From positions 62,001 to 126,000 of the forward strand of contig NW_024470388.1 of NCBI RefSeq assembly GCF_900496995.4: a stretch of DNA of 64,000 bases, in the 5' to 3' direction. Both the position numbers and the translations under genes were made by a program. The stretch comes from Aquila chrysaetos chrysaetos (lineage: Eukaryota > Chordata > Aves > Accipitriformes > Accipitridae). Below the pieces are notes generated by a model. It searched no databases, was not told where the DNA came from, and was given only the letters and a program-made list of their open reading frames with translations. Positions 19,931 through 33,364 of the stretch are shown in pieces; the stretch's first letter is position 1, and every line of letters begins with the position of its first letter.

Positions 19931-21726
19931 ATGAAGGTGCAAAGCCTCATTTTGAGAGTCCCAAGCCTTCTTTATAGGGTCCAAAAGGCACATTTTCACT
20001 TCAGGCCCAAACCCTCATTTTTTAGCTTCCCAAGCCTGCTTTTTGGGGACCAAATCCTCCTTTTCATGGACCATAGGCTCATTTTTAGTATTTGGTCTGC
20101 AATTTTGAGGGCCCGAAGCCTCCTTTTGCGCATCCGAAGACCCCTTTTTAGGGTGCAAAGCCTTAGTTTTGGGTACCAAAGCATCCAACTGAGGGCCCCA
20201 AACCTAATTTCAGGGTTCAAAGCCTCATTTTCATTTCTAAAGCACCATTTTTAGGGCCCAAAGCCCCATTCTTAAGGCCCTGACCTTCCTTCCGAGAGTC
20301 CAAACCCCCCTTTCACAGCTCTAAGCCTCAACTGTAGTGCCCAAAGCCCTATATTTGGCACCAAAGCTTCATTTCTGGGGGCCATAGAGGAGCCAATAGG
20401 TTCACCTTGTTGTCAGGGTCCAAAGCGTATTTGTAGCATCTCCCCCATTCTTTGCGGTGACAAAGCCTGCTTTTGAGGGCTGAAATCCTCATTTGGAGGG
20501 TCCAAACCTGTCTTTCATTACCCATAGCCTTTTTTTAGTGAGCCGCAGTTTCATTTTTAGGATCTTGTGGTGGTGTTTGTGTCACTGCTGATAGGGCAGG
20601 CCCAGGAACGTGGCTTGTGCAGATGCTTGTGATGTCACTTGTGGCCCAGTTCCTCTGCCGGAGAGGGCAGAGGCTGAGCGGCCTCAGGAGAAACAGGTGA
20701 GAGGCGGACCGGGGGCAGCTGGGGCAAGGGAGGGAGCAGGGCCAGGACCAGGACCAGGGGTGCTACATGCACAGGAGCAGCTATCTCATTTTTATAGAGC
20801 AGCATCATTTTTAGGATCCAGCCAGTTGCTTTGAGGCTCCAAGCTGCATCCTGCGTTTTCCAAGCCCTCATTTTTATGCTCCAAACCCCTCTTTTAGGGC
20901 CCAAAGCCTCAGTTTTAGAGTCCAAAACTTCGATTCTGGGGTCGAAAACCTCCTTTTTATGGTCCAAACCCTCGCTTTTGGGGCCCGGGGGCTCATTTTC
21001 AGGGTTTTAATCGCTCTTTTGGGGTAACATGCCTCATTTTTAGGTTTCAAACCTTCCTTTTTAGGACTGAGAGCCACTTTCTAGAGGTCACAGCTTCGTT
21101 TATAAGGCCCAAGTACACTTTTTTCTGTCCCAAAGCCTCCTTTTGAGTGGCCGAATACTCCTTTTAGCGTCCCAACCCTTATTTTTGTCAACAAATGCTC
21201 ATTTTGATGGTCCAAAGCTTTTATTTAGAAACTCCAGAGCCTCATTTCAGGGTCCACAACCTTCTTTCTAAACTCAAATTTTGAGGCTCCGAACCTCATT
21301 TTTAGGGCCCAATGCCTCATGTTCAAGGTCCAAAGGATCGTTTTTTACCATCCAGCCCTTCATTTTTAGGGTCCTGAAGCCTCATTGCAAGGGCCCACAT
21401 ACCCATTTTTAAGGTCCAAACCCTCCTTTTACAGCACAAACCCCACTTGTAGAGCCCCAAGCCTCATTTTTAGGGCCCAGACCCTCACATGTAGATTCCA
21501 AAGCCTCATTTTGAGGGTCTAATAACTCATTTTTTTGCTTCCAGAGGCCCATTTGGAGGGTCTGAAGGTGCATTTTTAGGATCCAAGTCCTCATTTGTAG
21601 GGTTGAAATTTTCAGGGCACAGAGCTTCCTTTTTCAGGTCTGAAGAGTATTTTTTAGGAACCAAACCTTAATTTTGAGGCCCTAAGCCTCACAAAAGTGA
21701 TCAAACCTGCAACTTTAGGGTACAAC
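19931..21726. repeat. CCTCATTTTTAGGGTCCAAA minisatellite, array 1
   Basis: Degenerate tandem units of about 25-30 bp in which CCAAAGCCTCATTTTTAGGG alternates with variants (AAACCCTCCTTTT, GGGCCCAAAGCC). An unrelated GC-rich insert sits at 20575-20790. The array continues to 21726, where LTR-like sequence begins. A second array of the same family lies at 62730-64000. No gene is seen. Confidence 0.85.
20610..20790 (+). other. Recurrent exon-like GC-rich element, copy 2
   Basis: Shares about 170 bp with 62545-62725, and a shorter core with the minus strand at about 18255-18150. The core encodes a short Glu/Ala/Arg-rich frame (PERAEAERPQEKQ) ending at a consensus splice donor (CAG|GTGAG). The other copies read EGAEAEQPEEKQ and EGAEAERPEEK. 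Frame preservation in three copies suggests an exon of a dispersed gene family, possibly the MROH-like family seen at 25.5 kb. The protein is not identified. Confidence 0.4.
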
Positions 21727-23879
21727 TGTGGTAGAAAAAGACTTAACTGCAAGGTTCAAGCAAACGACTTGAACTTCTGTTGTGGTTTAACCCCAGCCAG
21801 CAACTAAGCACCACGCAGCCGCTCACTCACTTCCCCCCCACCCAGTGGGATGGGGGAGAAAATCGGGAAAAAGAAGCAAACCCCACGGGTTGAGATAAGA
21901 ACGCTTTAATAGAACAGAAAAGAAGAAACTAATAATGATAATGATAACACTAATAAAGTGACAACAGCAATAATAAAAGGATTGGAATGTACAAATGATG
22001 CGCAGTGCAATTGCTCACCACCCGCCGACCGACACCCTGCTAGTCACTGCACGGCGATTCCCTGCCCCCACTTCCCAGTTCCTATACTAGATGGGACGTC
22101 CCATGGTATGGAATACCCTGTTGGCCAGTTTGGGTCAGGTGCCCTGGCTGTGTCCTGTGCCAACTTCTTGTGCCCCTCCAGCTTTCTCGCTGGCTGGGCA
22201 TGAGAAGCTGAAAAATCCTTGACTTTAGTCTAAACGCTACTTAGCAACAACTGCAAACATCAGTGTTATCAACATTCTTCTCATACTGAACTCAAAACAT
22301 AGCCCTGTACCTGCTACTAGGAAGACAGTTAACTCTATCCCAGCTGAAACCAGGACAACTTCACTCACAGACTTAACTGCAAGGTTCAAGCAGATGATTT
22401 ATTTGAACTTCACTTACAGACTTAACACACCACTATTGCAGGTTTTACAGATACAATGGAGGAATGCACTATTGCAATTTTTAAGGCAAGAGTAGTACAC
22501 TATTACAACCACAACCGATTCACAGACAACCATAAGCACACACGTGTTTACAAACTTAAAGCATAAACAATATTCACTTACCCCTCCAGGTAAGGGCTCT
22601 CAATCCCAGGGAAGTTACCTTGACCGGCGTCCCGATCAAGGGGGGAAGGGTTTCCTTCACAAGCCAACTGTATAGTTGGAGAAGTGACTCCCCATTTCCA
22701 ACCTGAATCTTAGAGTTTTTATCCCCTGACTTGTGGAATGGTGTGTATGACTATGTCTGAGTGGATTATGATATATGCCTAAATGGATTATGTATATCTG
22801 AGTGGAGTTTCCCCTTATCTTTCCTTTGTTGGTCTGTGATTGTTTGAATACACAAGGTTGTAATTTGAAACTGAAGCTGAAACCCTCCAGGTTTTGGGTT
22901 TTTTTTTTTAACCTTGCTTCCTCAGCAACTGAATAGTGGTTGGACTGAGACTCAGGGCATACTATTTGTTGAGGGATTTCAAGGCTCAGTTCAGGTTTTG
23001 GTTCTTTGAATGGCACAGCCACTGCCCTGTTTAGTTTAGGGTTTATCAGACAACCCAGGGCTAAGCTGTCTACACAGCTCCCTGTGAGTCATCTCTGCAG
23101 AGAGACAGGGCCTCAAGGCAACCCAAGGCTGGGTCACTTTTGTAACCCCCCCCCATGAGTCGCCTGTGTGCACTAGACATGGTGAAACTCATTTGTGAAC
23201 TATGAGCCGGACAATCCACACACCCCCTTGCTTTCTGGACTCCTTCTCAAAGAGGAGCCTAGGGGTGGCTAGATCCACTCCTAGTCTCAGACTTGGTCAA
23301 CGGTTTATGTTTAAAAGGATGAGGTGTAGGGACTGTGGAAAAGAGAGAAGGAAAAGAGGGAGAGAGAGAAAGAGAGAAAAAAAGAAAGAAAGAGAGAAGA
23401 AAAGGGTTTCACCAGTCCTGGGTCCAACGTTGGTCCAGCCAGCGTAGAGATCCAGTTCCGGAGGGCGTGCGCTGAGAACTCGTTCTCCCTTCTTTTATAG
23501 CGTGTTTTAGTTGATGGTCTTGACATGTGCAGTTCCCGTTCCCGGGGTTCTCTGGAATCGGTCAGTGAGCTTTGGGGGGGGTGGTTCATCGCAGAGTTGC
23601 CTCTTTTTCCCTGCTGGCACAACCGCTTAAGATAGAAGCACAGTCCCATCCTCCGTGGGGCCTCCTCCTCCAGGCGCATATGCTGTGCTCCTTCTCCTGG
23701 TCACTTAAGATAAGGAATTGCGGCTTTGGAGAAGCGTGGTCCCACCCTCCATGGGGCCCTCTCCTCCAGCCACATTGTCCTGTTCACAAAACTCCAGCGT
23801 TTTTACAGAGGCCGTTTTCTCCACCAAAGTTCTTTAATGAATGTTTGAGACATTGACTATAATTTGTCAGACCATCACA
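21727..23879 (-). mobile_element. Putative large LTR, interrupted by another LTR
   Basis: On the minus strand it would start TGTGATGGTCTGAC (23879) and end CTTTTTCTACCACA (21727), so it has TG...CA ends. The segment CTTAACTGCAAGGTTCAAGC occurs on both sides of the inserted LTR (near 21742 and 22374). A GA-rich simple repeat lies at 23338-23404. No matching target duplication is seen at the outer ends, so the limits are tentative. No gene is seen apart from short random frames. Confidence 0.35.
21778..22357 (-). mobile_element. Solo LTR, avian ERV family, copy 1
   Basis: The plus strand begins TGTTGTGGTTTAACCCCAGC and ends AACCAGGACA; on the minus strand this is the familiar TGTCCTGGTTT...CAACA LTR of birds. 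It is flanked by a 5-bp duplication ACTTC (21773-21777 and 22358-22362). It is about 95% alike, by eye, to 63059-63634. Confidence 0.85.
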
Positions 23880-25900
23880 GAAGCACCCCAAGAGCACCCA
23901 GGTGCCCAGGGCTGAGCCAGCCACGTGCCCCTCCAGGGGATGCCCTGCCCCTCTCTGCCTTTGTGACTCCCCACTGCACTGCCTGTGAGCAGCACGGCTG
24001 TGGCCCCCAGCCTGCAGTGTCCAGCAGGACAGCGATGGGACAGGGCAGGAGTGCAGAGCTGGCAAGGAGCCCCTGAGCACAGCCCACATCTTCCCTGGCA
24101 GCCCCGGGAGGCTGAGGCGTTTCGCCGAAGCTTCCCCCTTGCCCATCCCTTCCCTCCATCCCGCAGGATGGCGCAGAGACCCCCAGCCGCCCCAGGGTGG
24201 CCTGGGAGGAGGACGGGGCTCCCCAGGAGAGCAGTTCTCCACCAGACCCGACGATGCATGGTCCAGCCGCTGCTGACTGGTGAGTGAGGTGCCCTGATGC
24301 TCTGGGCAGGGCTGGGGCCAGCGAGCGCACCCTGCTCGATGTCAGATTCACGTTTCCCTGGCATGCTGGCAGGCAGGTCCCATGGGTGGTGGGGCATGAC
24401 TGCCTGAATGACTCGGGCAGCTGAGAGCTGGCCCAGCACAGCCTCTCCCAAGGAGGGAGAGAGCAGAGGGGACCCAGCTCCTGCTCCGGGGCACGGGCAG
24501 ATAGAGGCAGCTGGGCTGGCAGCAGGCAGTGATGCTGTGGGATGGGGACCTTTCCTGCCTATCTGCAAGCCAGTTCCTCAGCCCGGTGCACTGGAAGCCT
24601 TTCCCACCACACTGTGCTCCAGCATCACAGCCTGTCTGCCCTGCACTCTCCAGCCCTGACACGCATGGGAAGACTGCGCCAGGGGACCGGGCACGGGGCT
24701 GGATGGAGGGCAGAGCTCCTTCCTCTCTCTCTCCTGCCGCCAGACTCAGAGATCTCTACAGCCCTCCCTACTCTCCTCCTTTATTAGGTATCAGCTGGTT
24801 ACCCATGTACGAAGAAGAACAGGAAATCGTGGACGTCATCCAGGCCTTGGTCAGCAGCCCAGAAAAGGTAACCACGGCCATTTCGAACACGGCTGTGCTG
24901 GAGTCGGCTGACAGGGGCTTGACGTGCGGAAACAGACTCCACAATCGGTGAGATTGTAAAGTAGGTATGTTCATTCAGCGCTGGGCAGCACGGGGGGGTA
25001 GTCCCACCAAAGTCGTGCGCGCCCGACTCGCAGTTTGCTTCAAATTTATAGTCAAGTGTTACATATACATGGAGTTTCGCAATACGCCTATACATAGGCA
25101 TGAGCTATCCCCGCTTCATATTAAAATTAGTTCCAAAAGTCACAAGGCCGGTCTTGGCTGGTTTTTGGGGTCCACTGCTGCTTCTTATCAGGGACTTCTC
25201 CTGCCCCAGCCAGCCTCAACAATGCAAACATTAAGCACCACTTCTCATCCCCTTGGGCCGTGTCTACCTCTACTGAAATTCTTTAACTTCATTATAAGCT
25301 AGATAATTATTAAACAGTTCTATCTACATCCATTTATCTATATATCTACTAAGGTTCCTTTGGCTCCCATTTCAGGCTATGCTGCCAGGCTGCTGGAGGT
25401 GTGCTGGCTGGGCAGAGCTGCTTCTCCCAGGCCTCCCACACAGCACTGCACCCCCAGTGCTCCAGTCCCGGCTGTGTGTCCCCAAACTCTCACGCTCCCT
25501 GTTTGTCTCTGTCCCCCGGCTGCCAGGAGGAGGGACAGAAGATGAAGTTCCTGAAGTCCATTTGCAACTTGTGCACAAGCATCAGGTACTATACCTTGTC
25601 ACAGTGCCTGGATGTCTTCTGCCACAGATAGGAGCTGGCAGAGAATATCAAGGTGAGGGGACACCCGGCGGCTCTGGGAAAGGGGACAAGGCCCCCTGGC
25701 ACCAGCACCCTCTGAGGACAGCCCTTGGGCAGGGCTTGGGTCTGGTGGCACTGGGTGCTGGCAGCTGCCAGGTCCCATCCTGGTTGTGCTCTGCAGGTGC
25801 TGCTGGAAGAGGAGCCCAGGGGAGGTGTCCAGGGGTCTTGAAGGTCCCCAGTGAATCCACACATCCTGGGGGGAACCCAGGCATCCGGGTGTCTCGAAGG
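23880..25900 (+). pseudogene. MROH-family (maestro heat-like repeat) pseudogene fragment
   Basis: Exon-like blocks with good splice signals are spread over this GC-rich stretch. 25527-25652 (126 bp, TGCCAG|...|GTGAGG) encodes EEGQKMKFLKSICNLCTSIR, continues to CLDVFCHR, and has an in-frame TAG before ELAENIK. 25797 onward (CTGCAG|) encodes VLLEEEPRG, the next exon's start. This SICNLC...FCHR...ENIK-VLLEEEP series matches what I know of the MROH7-like proteins that are highly expanded in birds. 24788-24867 (TTTATTAG|...|GTAACC) encodes ISWLPMYEEEQEIVDVIQAL and may be an upstream exon. The stop codon and the lack of neighbouring exons argue for a pseudogene or an orphan fragment. Its cellular role is unknown to me. 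Confidence 0.55.
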
Positions 25901-27130
25901 TCCCAAGTGAAACCAGAGATCAAGAGAGAGATCTAGGCATCCTGAAGGATCCTATAACACCACTTTCTGGCCCATTCCAGGGCCAAGCCTGCAGGCCTTG
26001 GGCAGGGGATGGTGAACCTGAGGCTACTTCAGGGCTCTCTCTCGCAGCTGCCAAGGAAAAGACAAACATGCACACAAGCTGCTGACACTGCAGATGCTCC
26101 CCACCCATGGTAACATCTCCAGGGGCTCTTTCCACAAAATACATTGACATTTTAATGCTAAAACACCCAATCTGGAAATGCCAATGTTGATTTGGTGCTG
26201 TCCCTTTGGAGCCAGAGAGTCTGACTTTTTTTCTTCTTTTTTTTCAGAAATAATTGCTGTTGGGGGGGGTCCATGTCTACTTATGTCAGAGAGGAGATTT
26301 TGAAGGACAAGGTGGGACAGAGCAACGTTGTCTTTGTCCTCGTCCCCCTGTGCCACCAAAAGGCACATCGGTCTTTCTGATCCAGTAAAAGTCTCCCCAT
26401 TGAACATTGACTCTACAGAAGACAAAATTGACTTCTCAGTCTATCAAGGTCAAAGATATAACCCCCAAAAGTCCCAGATTTAACCCAAAGAATGGGTTTG
26501 CCACCTTTTGGCCACCTCTGGTCCCCACAGCCAGGCTGGAAAGACCAAATAGATGATATGGGACATTTTTGTGGTTTCTCCCAGGCAGTGGAAAGAACTG
26601 AAGGCTGACTGTCTTGAGTATATCATACAATTGCTGGTCTTGCTTTAGTCTAAAACAGTCAATATTTGGGGGATTTTTTTCTTTACATACTAGTGGCCAC
26701 AGCAGGTGGAACCAATAATTCCAGAAACACCATTTGAGTATGACCCACAAAATGTCAAGTTTCACATCCTGGTGCACATGGTAAGGACTTCCTTTTTTTC
26801 CAGAAAAACCCCAATTTCCCCCCTTCGTGGGCCAAGGAAATTTTCCATTTAGTCATTGAAATGTTGCACTGAATCATTTTCAAAAATCTTTTTGGTTTTC
26901 CGTCTGCCTTCCTTACACCTAACCTGATGTCTCTCCTTTTGTAGGAGTTTGTGGGAAAGGCAACTCCCAACCCTTCATCCCTTATGCGGAACAGGGAATT
27001 TGGCCAATTTCAAAGAGCAATCAAGGAGAAAAGGGGAAAAGATGTAAAAAATCCTTCTGCAGAGGAAGAGAAAGCAACGGCGTCACTGAGGGTACCCCCA
27101 AAAGAATAACTTTGTCCTGGCCTGCCTGCC
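25901..27130. other. No gene seen
   Basis: About 1.2 kb of ordinary-composition sequence. I find no coding region, transposon end or tandem repeat that I can support. Confidence 0.4.
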
Positions 27131-27330
27131 TTGAGGGTTGAACCTTCAGTGGTTGAATGTTGGGAGAAGGTTGAACCTTCAGTGGGTGAACCTTGGGAAA
27201 GGGTTGAACCTTCAGGGGTTGAACCTTGGGAGAGGGTTGAGCCTTCCGTGGTCGAACGTTGGGAGAGGGTTGAACCTTCCGTGGTCGAACCTTCAGTGGT
27301 TGAAGGGCACGGAAGGCCACCAAAGCAACT
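27131..27330 (+). repeat. Short minisatellite, unit about 33 bp
   Basis: Five to six units of GGTTGAACCTTCAGTGG / TTGAACCTTGGGAGAG with small variations (GGTCGAACGTTGGGAGAG). The open frames in it are repeat-derived. Confidence 0.8.
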
Positions 27331-27639
27331 AAGAGGATCATTCCCTCCTGTGTCCCAGGACTCATCCCAGGCTGACCACTGTTTTCCTGCACGGGGGGGG
27401 GGGGTAATATCACACCCCAACAGGGAAGGGAGCAGATCCCAGAATGCACATCTTCAACACAGCCAGTCCAATTGCACCACTTTTCTCCACAAAGTGCAGC
27501 CTGTTTCTGTTCCACCCTGTAGCACCACAGCCATATCTGGCTCCAGGCAAGCGGAAGCACGACCACACTCAGCCACACCGCAGCAGTTGGGAACTTCCTC
27601 CACTGAATTAAATGATGGTTTTGATTGTGACGAGGTTTT

Positions 27640-28330
27640 TTTTTGGGGGGGGGGGGGGGTAAGGTTCAAATGGACCAGATGCCCCCAGACACCTGGGTCC
27701 TCTACAGACCCACCCTTGAACATCTTGGTCCTCTATGGATCCCTCCAGATACCAGGTGGGACCCTGAAGGACCAGAAGAGGATCTAGGTGTTGGGGCGGT
27801 GGACTTGTAGAGGACCCTGGTGTTTGGGTGGAATCAGTAGAGAAGCACCCATGGGTGGGGCTGCCTCCCCCCCCCCCCAGGAGCTCTGCTCTCCAGCATT
27901 GGCTCTGGGGGACCCTGGGACACACACGCCCCCAACATCCCACACACACAACAACACCACCTCACACGCACCCCAACAGCCCATCCTGAAACATCAGGTA
28001 GACACAACCAGTGCACCCCAGCTACACCCCAACTGCACTCCAGCTATACCCCTGCACCCCAACTACATCCCACCTGCTCCCATAAATCCCAGCTGCACAC
28101 CTACAGCCCTACTACAGTCCAAAGTATGCCCCAGCTACACTCATACACCCCAACTGCACCCAACTACACCCCGACATGAACAAACACCCCCAAACCTGCA
28201 TAACCATGCACCATCGCGCCACCCTGGCACTCCCAAACCCACCCTCACCCCCTGTGCAGGGGGTGCCACCAGCATCAGGGCCCTCATTAGGGCCCCTCGT
28301 TACAGCACCTCGTTAAGGCCACAGGAACTG
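27640..28330. repeat. Low-complexity flank of CALM
   Basis: Contains a G-run (about 27643-27658), duplicated GGTCCTCTA-CAGACCC phrases (27690-27820) and a run of CCCCAACTGCAC / CCAGCTACACCCC units (28010-28190). No gene is seen. Confidence 0.6.
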
Positions 28331-28342
28331 TAAAACCAGTGG

Positions 28343-28348
28343 TTTATT
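28343..28348 (-). terminator. CALM polyadenylation signal
   Basis: AATAAA on the minus strand (TTTATT on plus), 553 bases downstream of the calmodulin stop codon. It is the first such signal after the gene. Confidence 0.6.
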
Positions 28349-28900
28349 TCACAGCTTTAGCCGCCCATGACAGCGCCCGGACGGGGGGGGGCCTGTAGCC
28401 CCCCCACTTCTCCCCCAAAATCAGGGCCTGGTCCCACCCTCCCCAAGGCCCAAAATTCTCCCCAAATGCCCCAAAACCAGAGCTTGGTGTGCCCCCCCCA
28501 AAAAAAAAAGGGCCCCAAATGCCCCCCAAAATGCCCCAAAACCAGGGCCTGGTCCCAGTTCCCCACACCCAGGGATCCCCAACCCTCCTGAGACCCAAAA
28601 TCCCACTGAAATGCCCCAAAACACTCTCCTGGGGCAAAGGGGGTCCTGCTGTGGAGGAGGACCCTGGATCTGCCCCGGATCCCCCCAAACCCTCTATGGG
28701 GAAATGGCGTCCCCCCCATACCCTCCCCCAAAGCCCCTATGGAGGGTTTGGGGTCCCTCTGTCCTGGTGGGGTTCCCCCTCCCAGCACCCCCATCGGTGC
28801 CCCTGAATGGTGGGTCTGGGGTGCAGGGGGGGCCTGGGGACCTCTTGGAGGCAGGGACAGGTGGTGGCAGCAGGGGGGGTTCCTGGTGGCCTCATACCCC

Positions 28901-30806
<1,906 letters not shown>

Positions 30807-31060
30807 GGCGTTCCTGTGGCGGCGAGAGGCTCCTCCTCCGCAGGACCGCAGATCCCCCTCTGGCCCCGCTCCTTCCGCAGGCCCTACCCCCGTCAGGGCC
30901 CGCCCCCGGCGGAAGGATCCCTCTCGTTCGCTGTGCGCCGCCGCCTCATTGGCTGGGGAGGCGCGGCGGGCTGAAAGCGCCACCCTGATTGGTTGCCGCT
31001 GAACCGCAATGCGCCAAAGCGGCCGCGGGCGGAGAAAGAGCAGGAAAGGCGCGTGGCCCC
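30807..31060 (-). promoter_or_regulatory. CALM CpG-island promoter
   Basis: CpG-dense sequence directly upstream of the CALM ATG. Two CCAAT boxes on the gene strand (ATTGG on plus near 30948 and 30989) are spaced about 40 bp apart, with GC boxes and GCGGCCGCGGGCGG near 31020. This is typical of a TATA-less housekeeping promoter. Confidence 0.6.
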
Positions 31061-31380
31061 AGAGTCACGTGAAACGGAGAGCTCCGCCCCCCGCTCCTAG
31101 CCCCGTCCACTCTGCTGTGGGTGCCGTGGGGAGGTCGCCATGGCAACGAGCAGCTTACACCACCCCCCCCCCCCGCCAATGGTCACTCCCGCCGCCATGG
31201 CAAGAGCCAGCGGGTCACCGTCTCAAGAGCGGCGTTGCAACGGCCCCCAGGCTGCAACGGCAACGGGCAGCTGGTTGCTATGGAAACAACCCCCACCTAC
31301 AGCCACGGGTCGCTATAGCAACAGTGGGGGCTGCTCCCCCCCCCCGACGCCTGGGTCCCCGCCCAGCTTACAATAATTAC

Positions 31381-31386
31381 TTTATT
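31381..31386 (-). terminator. PPP5C polyadenylation signal
   Basis: AATAAA on the minus strand (TTTATT on plus), 409 bases downstream of the PPP5C stop. The intervening 3' UTR holds extreme homopolymers, including about 28 C at 31605-31632. Confidence 0.6.
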
Positions 31387-31794
31387 TTAACATCATTAAT
31401 TACAGACGGTAAAATCGCCCGGTGGGGGGGGGGGGCACGTCCTGGGAGGGGCCACGGGGGGGGGGGGGCAAATCCTGAGCAACCCCCCCCCATCTCCATT
31501 CGCCTATTGCTTGTTGGGGGAGGGGCAACAAGGGGCAGCCCCCCCCGGGGGGGGGGGGCAATGCCAGCAGAGGGACAGCCCCCCTGCCCCCAGCCCCTAC
31601 CCGACCCCCCCCCCCCCCCCCCCCCCCCCCCAGGGTGCGGTCCCAGCTCCTGCCCAAACTGGGCAAACTAGGAGCACTGGAAGGAGGGGAATAAATACAA
31701 TCTTCCAATATATTAAAACCCCCCTGGGGGGTGCTGGGGTGGGGGGGGAGGCACCCGGGGAGGGGGGGGGGCACCCCGGGGGGGGGGGGGGGGG

Positions 31795-33364
31795 TCACAT
31801 CATGCCCAGCTGCAGCAGGGTGTTGGCGTACATCATGGGCTTGACATTGGGGTGAGGCTGTGGGAGAAAGGGGGGGGGTGAGGGGGCAAATCAGCTCCTT
31901 CCACCCCCCCCCCCCCAAAAAAAATCCCAGCCCTAGGGCACCCATGGGTGCTACCACCTGTAATTACCCCCCCCAACAGCCCCCCAGCCCCTGAGCCCCC
32001 CCCAAATAGCCCCTATAAACCACCCCATAAGCCCCAGAGCCACCCCTACAGCCCCCCAAATAGCCCCTATGAACCCTCCCATAAACCCCTGAGCTCCCCA
32101 CTAGCCCCCATGAAGCCCCCCCAATCACCCCAGGCTGGGGAAGGGGCTGACAAAGGGCTTGAGGGGGGATCTGGGGAACTATTGGGGGGGGGCTGAGGGA
32201 GGGTTTTGGGGAGTCCCACAGTTTGGGGGGGGAGGAGGTTGCGGGGGGGGGGCTCGGGTTTGAGGAGGGTCACTGGGAGGTTCAGGGAATATATGGAGGT
32301 TTCAGGGGGGCTCCAGCGTGGGTTTTAGGGGTCCCCAAGGATAGTTTGGGGCTCCCAGGGTTGAGGGGGGTCCCTGGGGTGGGTTTTGGAGGGTCCAAGA
32401 TTTAGGGGGGGGCAGGATGTCACCAAAGAGGGTTTGCGGGGCACAGATTTGGGGGTATCCCTAGGGAGGATTTCAGTGGTCTTTGGGGACAGCTTTCAGG
32501 GATCGCAGGTTCAGGGGGTCCCCAGGTTTTTGAGGGGGTCCCAGATTCAACAGGTCCCCAGGCAGGGGGTAGGGGGGTCCCTAGACTCAGGGGGAGTGGG
32601 GGGGAGTGTCCCCCCCGAGACTCACCACTGCTGTGAACTGGTGGAAGTCAGGGCGCAGGTCGCTGCCTCGCAGGTGAATGTAGGAGCCCTTATTGCCCAT
32701 CTGGTCGCTGGCAGGGGGGACAGGGATGCTTGGGGACACGAAAGCATGGCCCCCCCATGGGGACACCGAGGCTTGGGGACCCCCAGGGACAGGGACACTT
32801 GGGGACATGGAGGTACAGCTCCGTACACAGACAGCAAAGCTCAGGGACAACCAAGGCTCAGGGACCCTTGGGGACACTGAGGTAGAGCCCCGTGCAGGGG
32901 CACTGAGGCTCAGGGACGCTTGGGGACACTGAGGCATGGTGCAGAGACACCAAGGCAACATCCCACACAGGGATGCCGAGACATGGTGACACCCCAGTGA
33001 TGGGAACAGGAGATGCTTTGGGACACCGAGGCACAGGGGACACCCGGGGACCCAGCTGAGGGGACACCGAGTCTCAGGGGACACCGAGGGTGCACATAAG
33101 CTGGGGAGCAGGCACAAGGGGGCCACTCCTCCCCAGCGGCAGTGGCACCCCCCCCCCCCCCCCCCCGGGTGCCGGTGGCACTCACCAATAGTTGGGGGCG
33201 GAGAAGACGGTGACGCATTTGCCATCGTGGGCCACCTCGTAGCCCTCAGGCTTCACCTCGTGGCTGCGGATGATGTAGTCGAGGCGGTTGCGCTCCAGGA
33301 AGCTCTTGGTGACGTCGGGCCCGAACTGGCAGCTGACTCCACGTTTGCTGATGGAGCGGCCATT
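31795..33364 (-). CDS. PPP5C: PPP5C, last three exons (C-terminal part of phosphatase 5)
   Basis: Serine/threonine protein phosphatase 5 C-terminus. Exons on the minus strand are 33364-33186 ([18 protein letters not shown] through VFSAPNY), 32707-32626 ([19 protein letters not shown]) and 31857-31795 ([20 protein letters not shown], stop TGA 31797-31795). Splice sites are all canonical and no frameshift is present. IIRSHE supplies a catalytic His region and SAPNYC is a PPP-family signature. The first exon here begins exactly where the plus-strand PPP5C piece (47952-53314) ends (DPQP|NGR), so the two are parts of one gene in opposite orientations. Order and strand relative to CALM match human 19q13. 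Confidence 0.92.

Noticed and set aside
30811-31060. A protein-coding gene divergent from CALM on the plus strand (frames at 30777, 30805, 31009)
   Set aside because: Frames are short or GC-driven, lack domains, and cover a CpG-island promoter.
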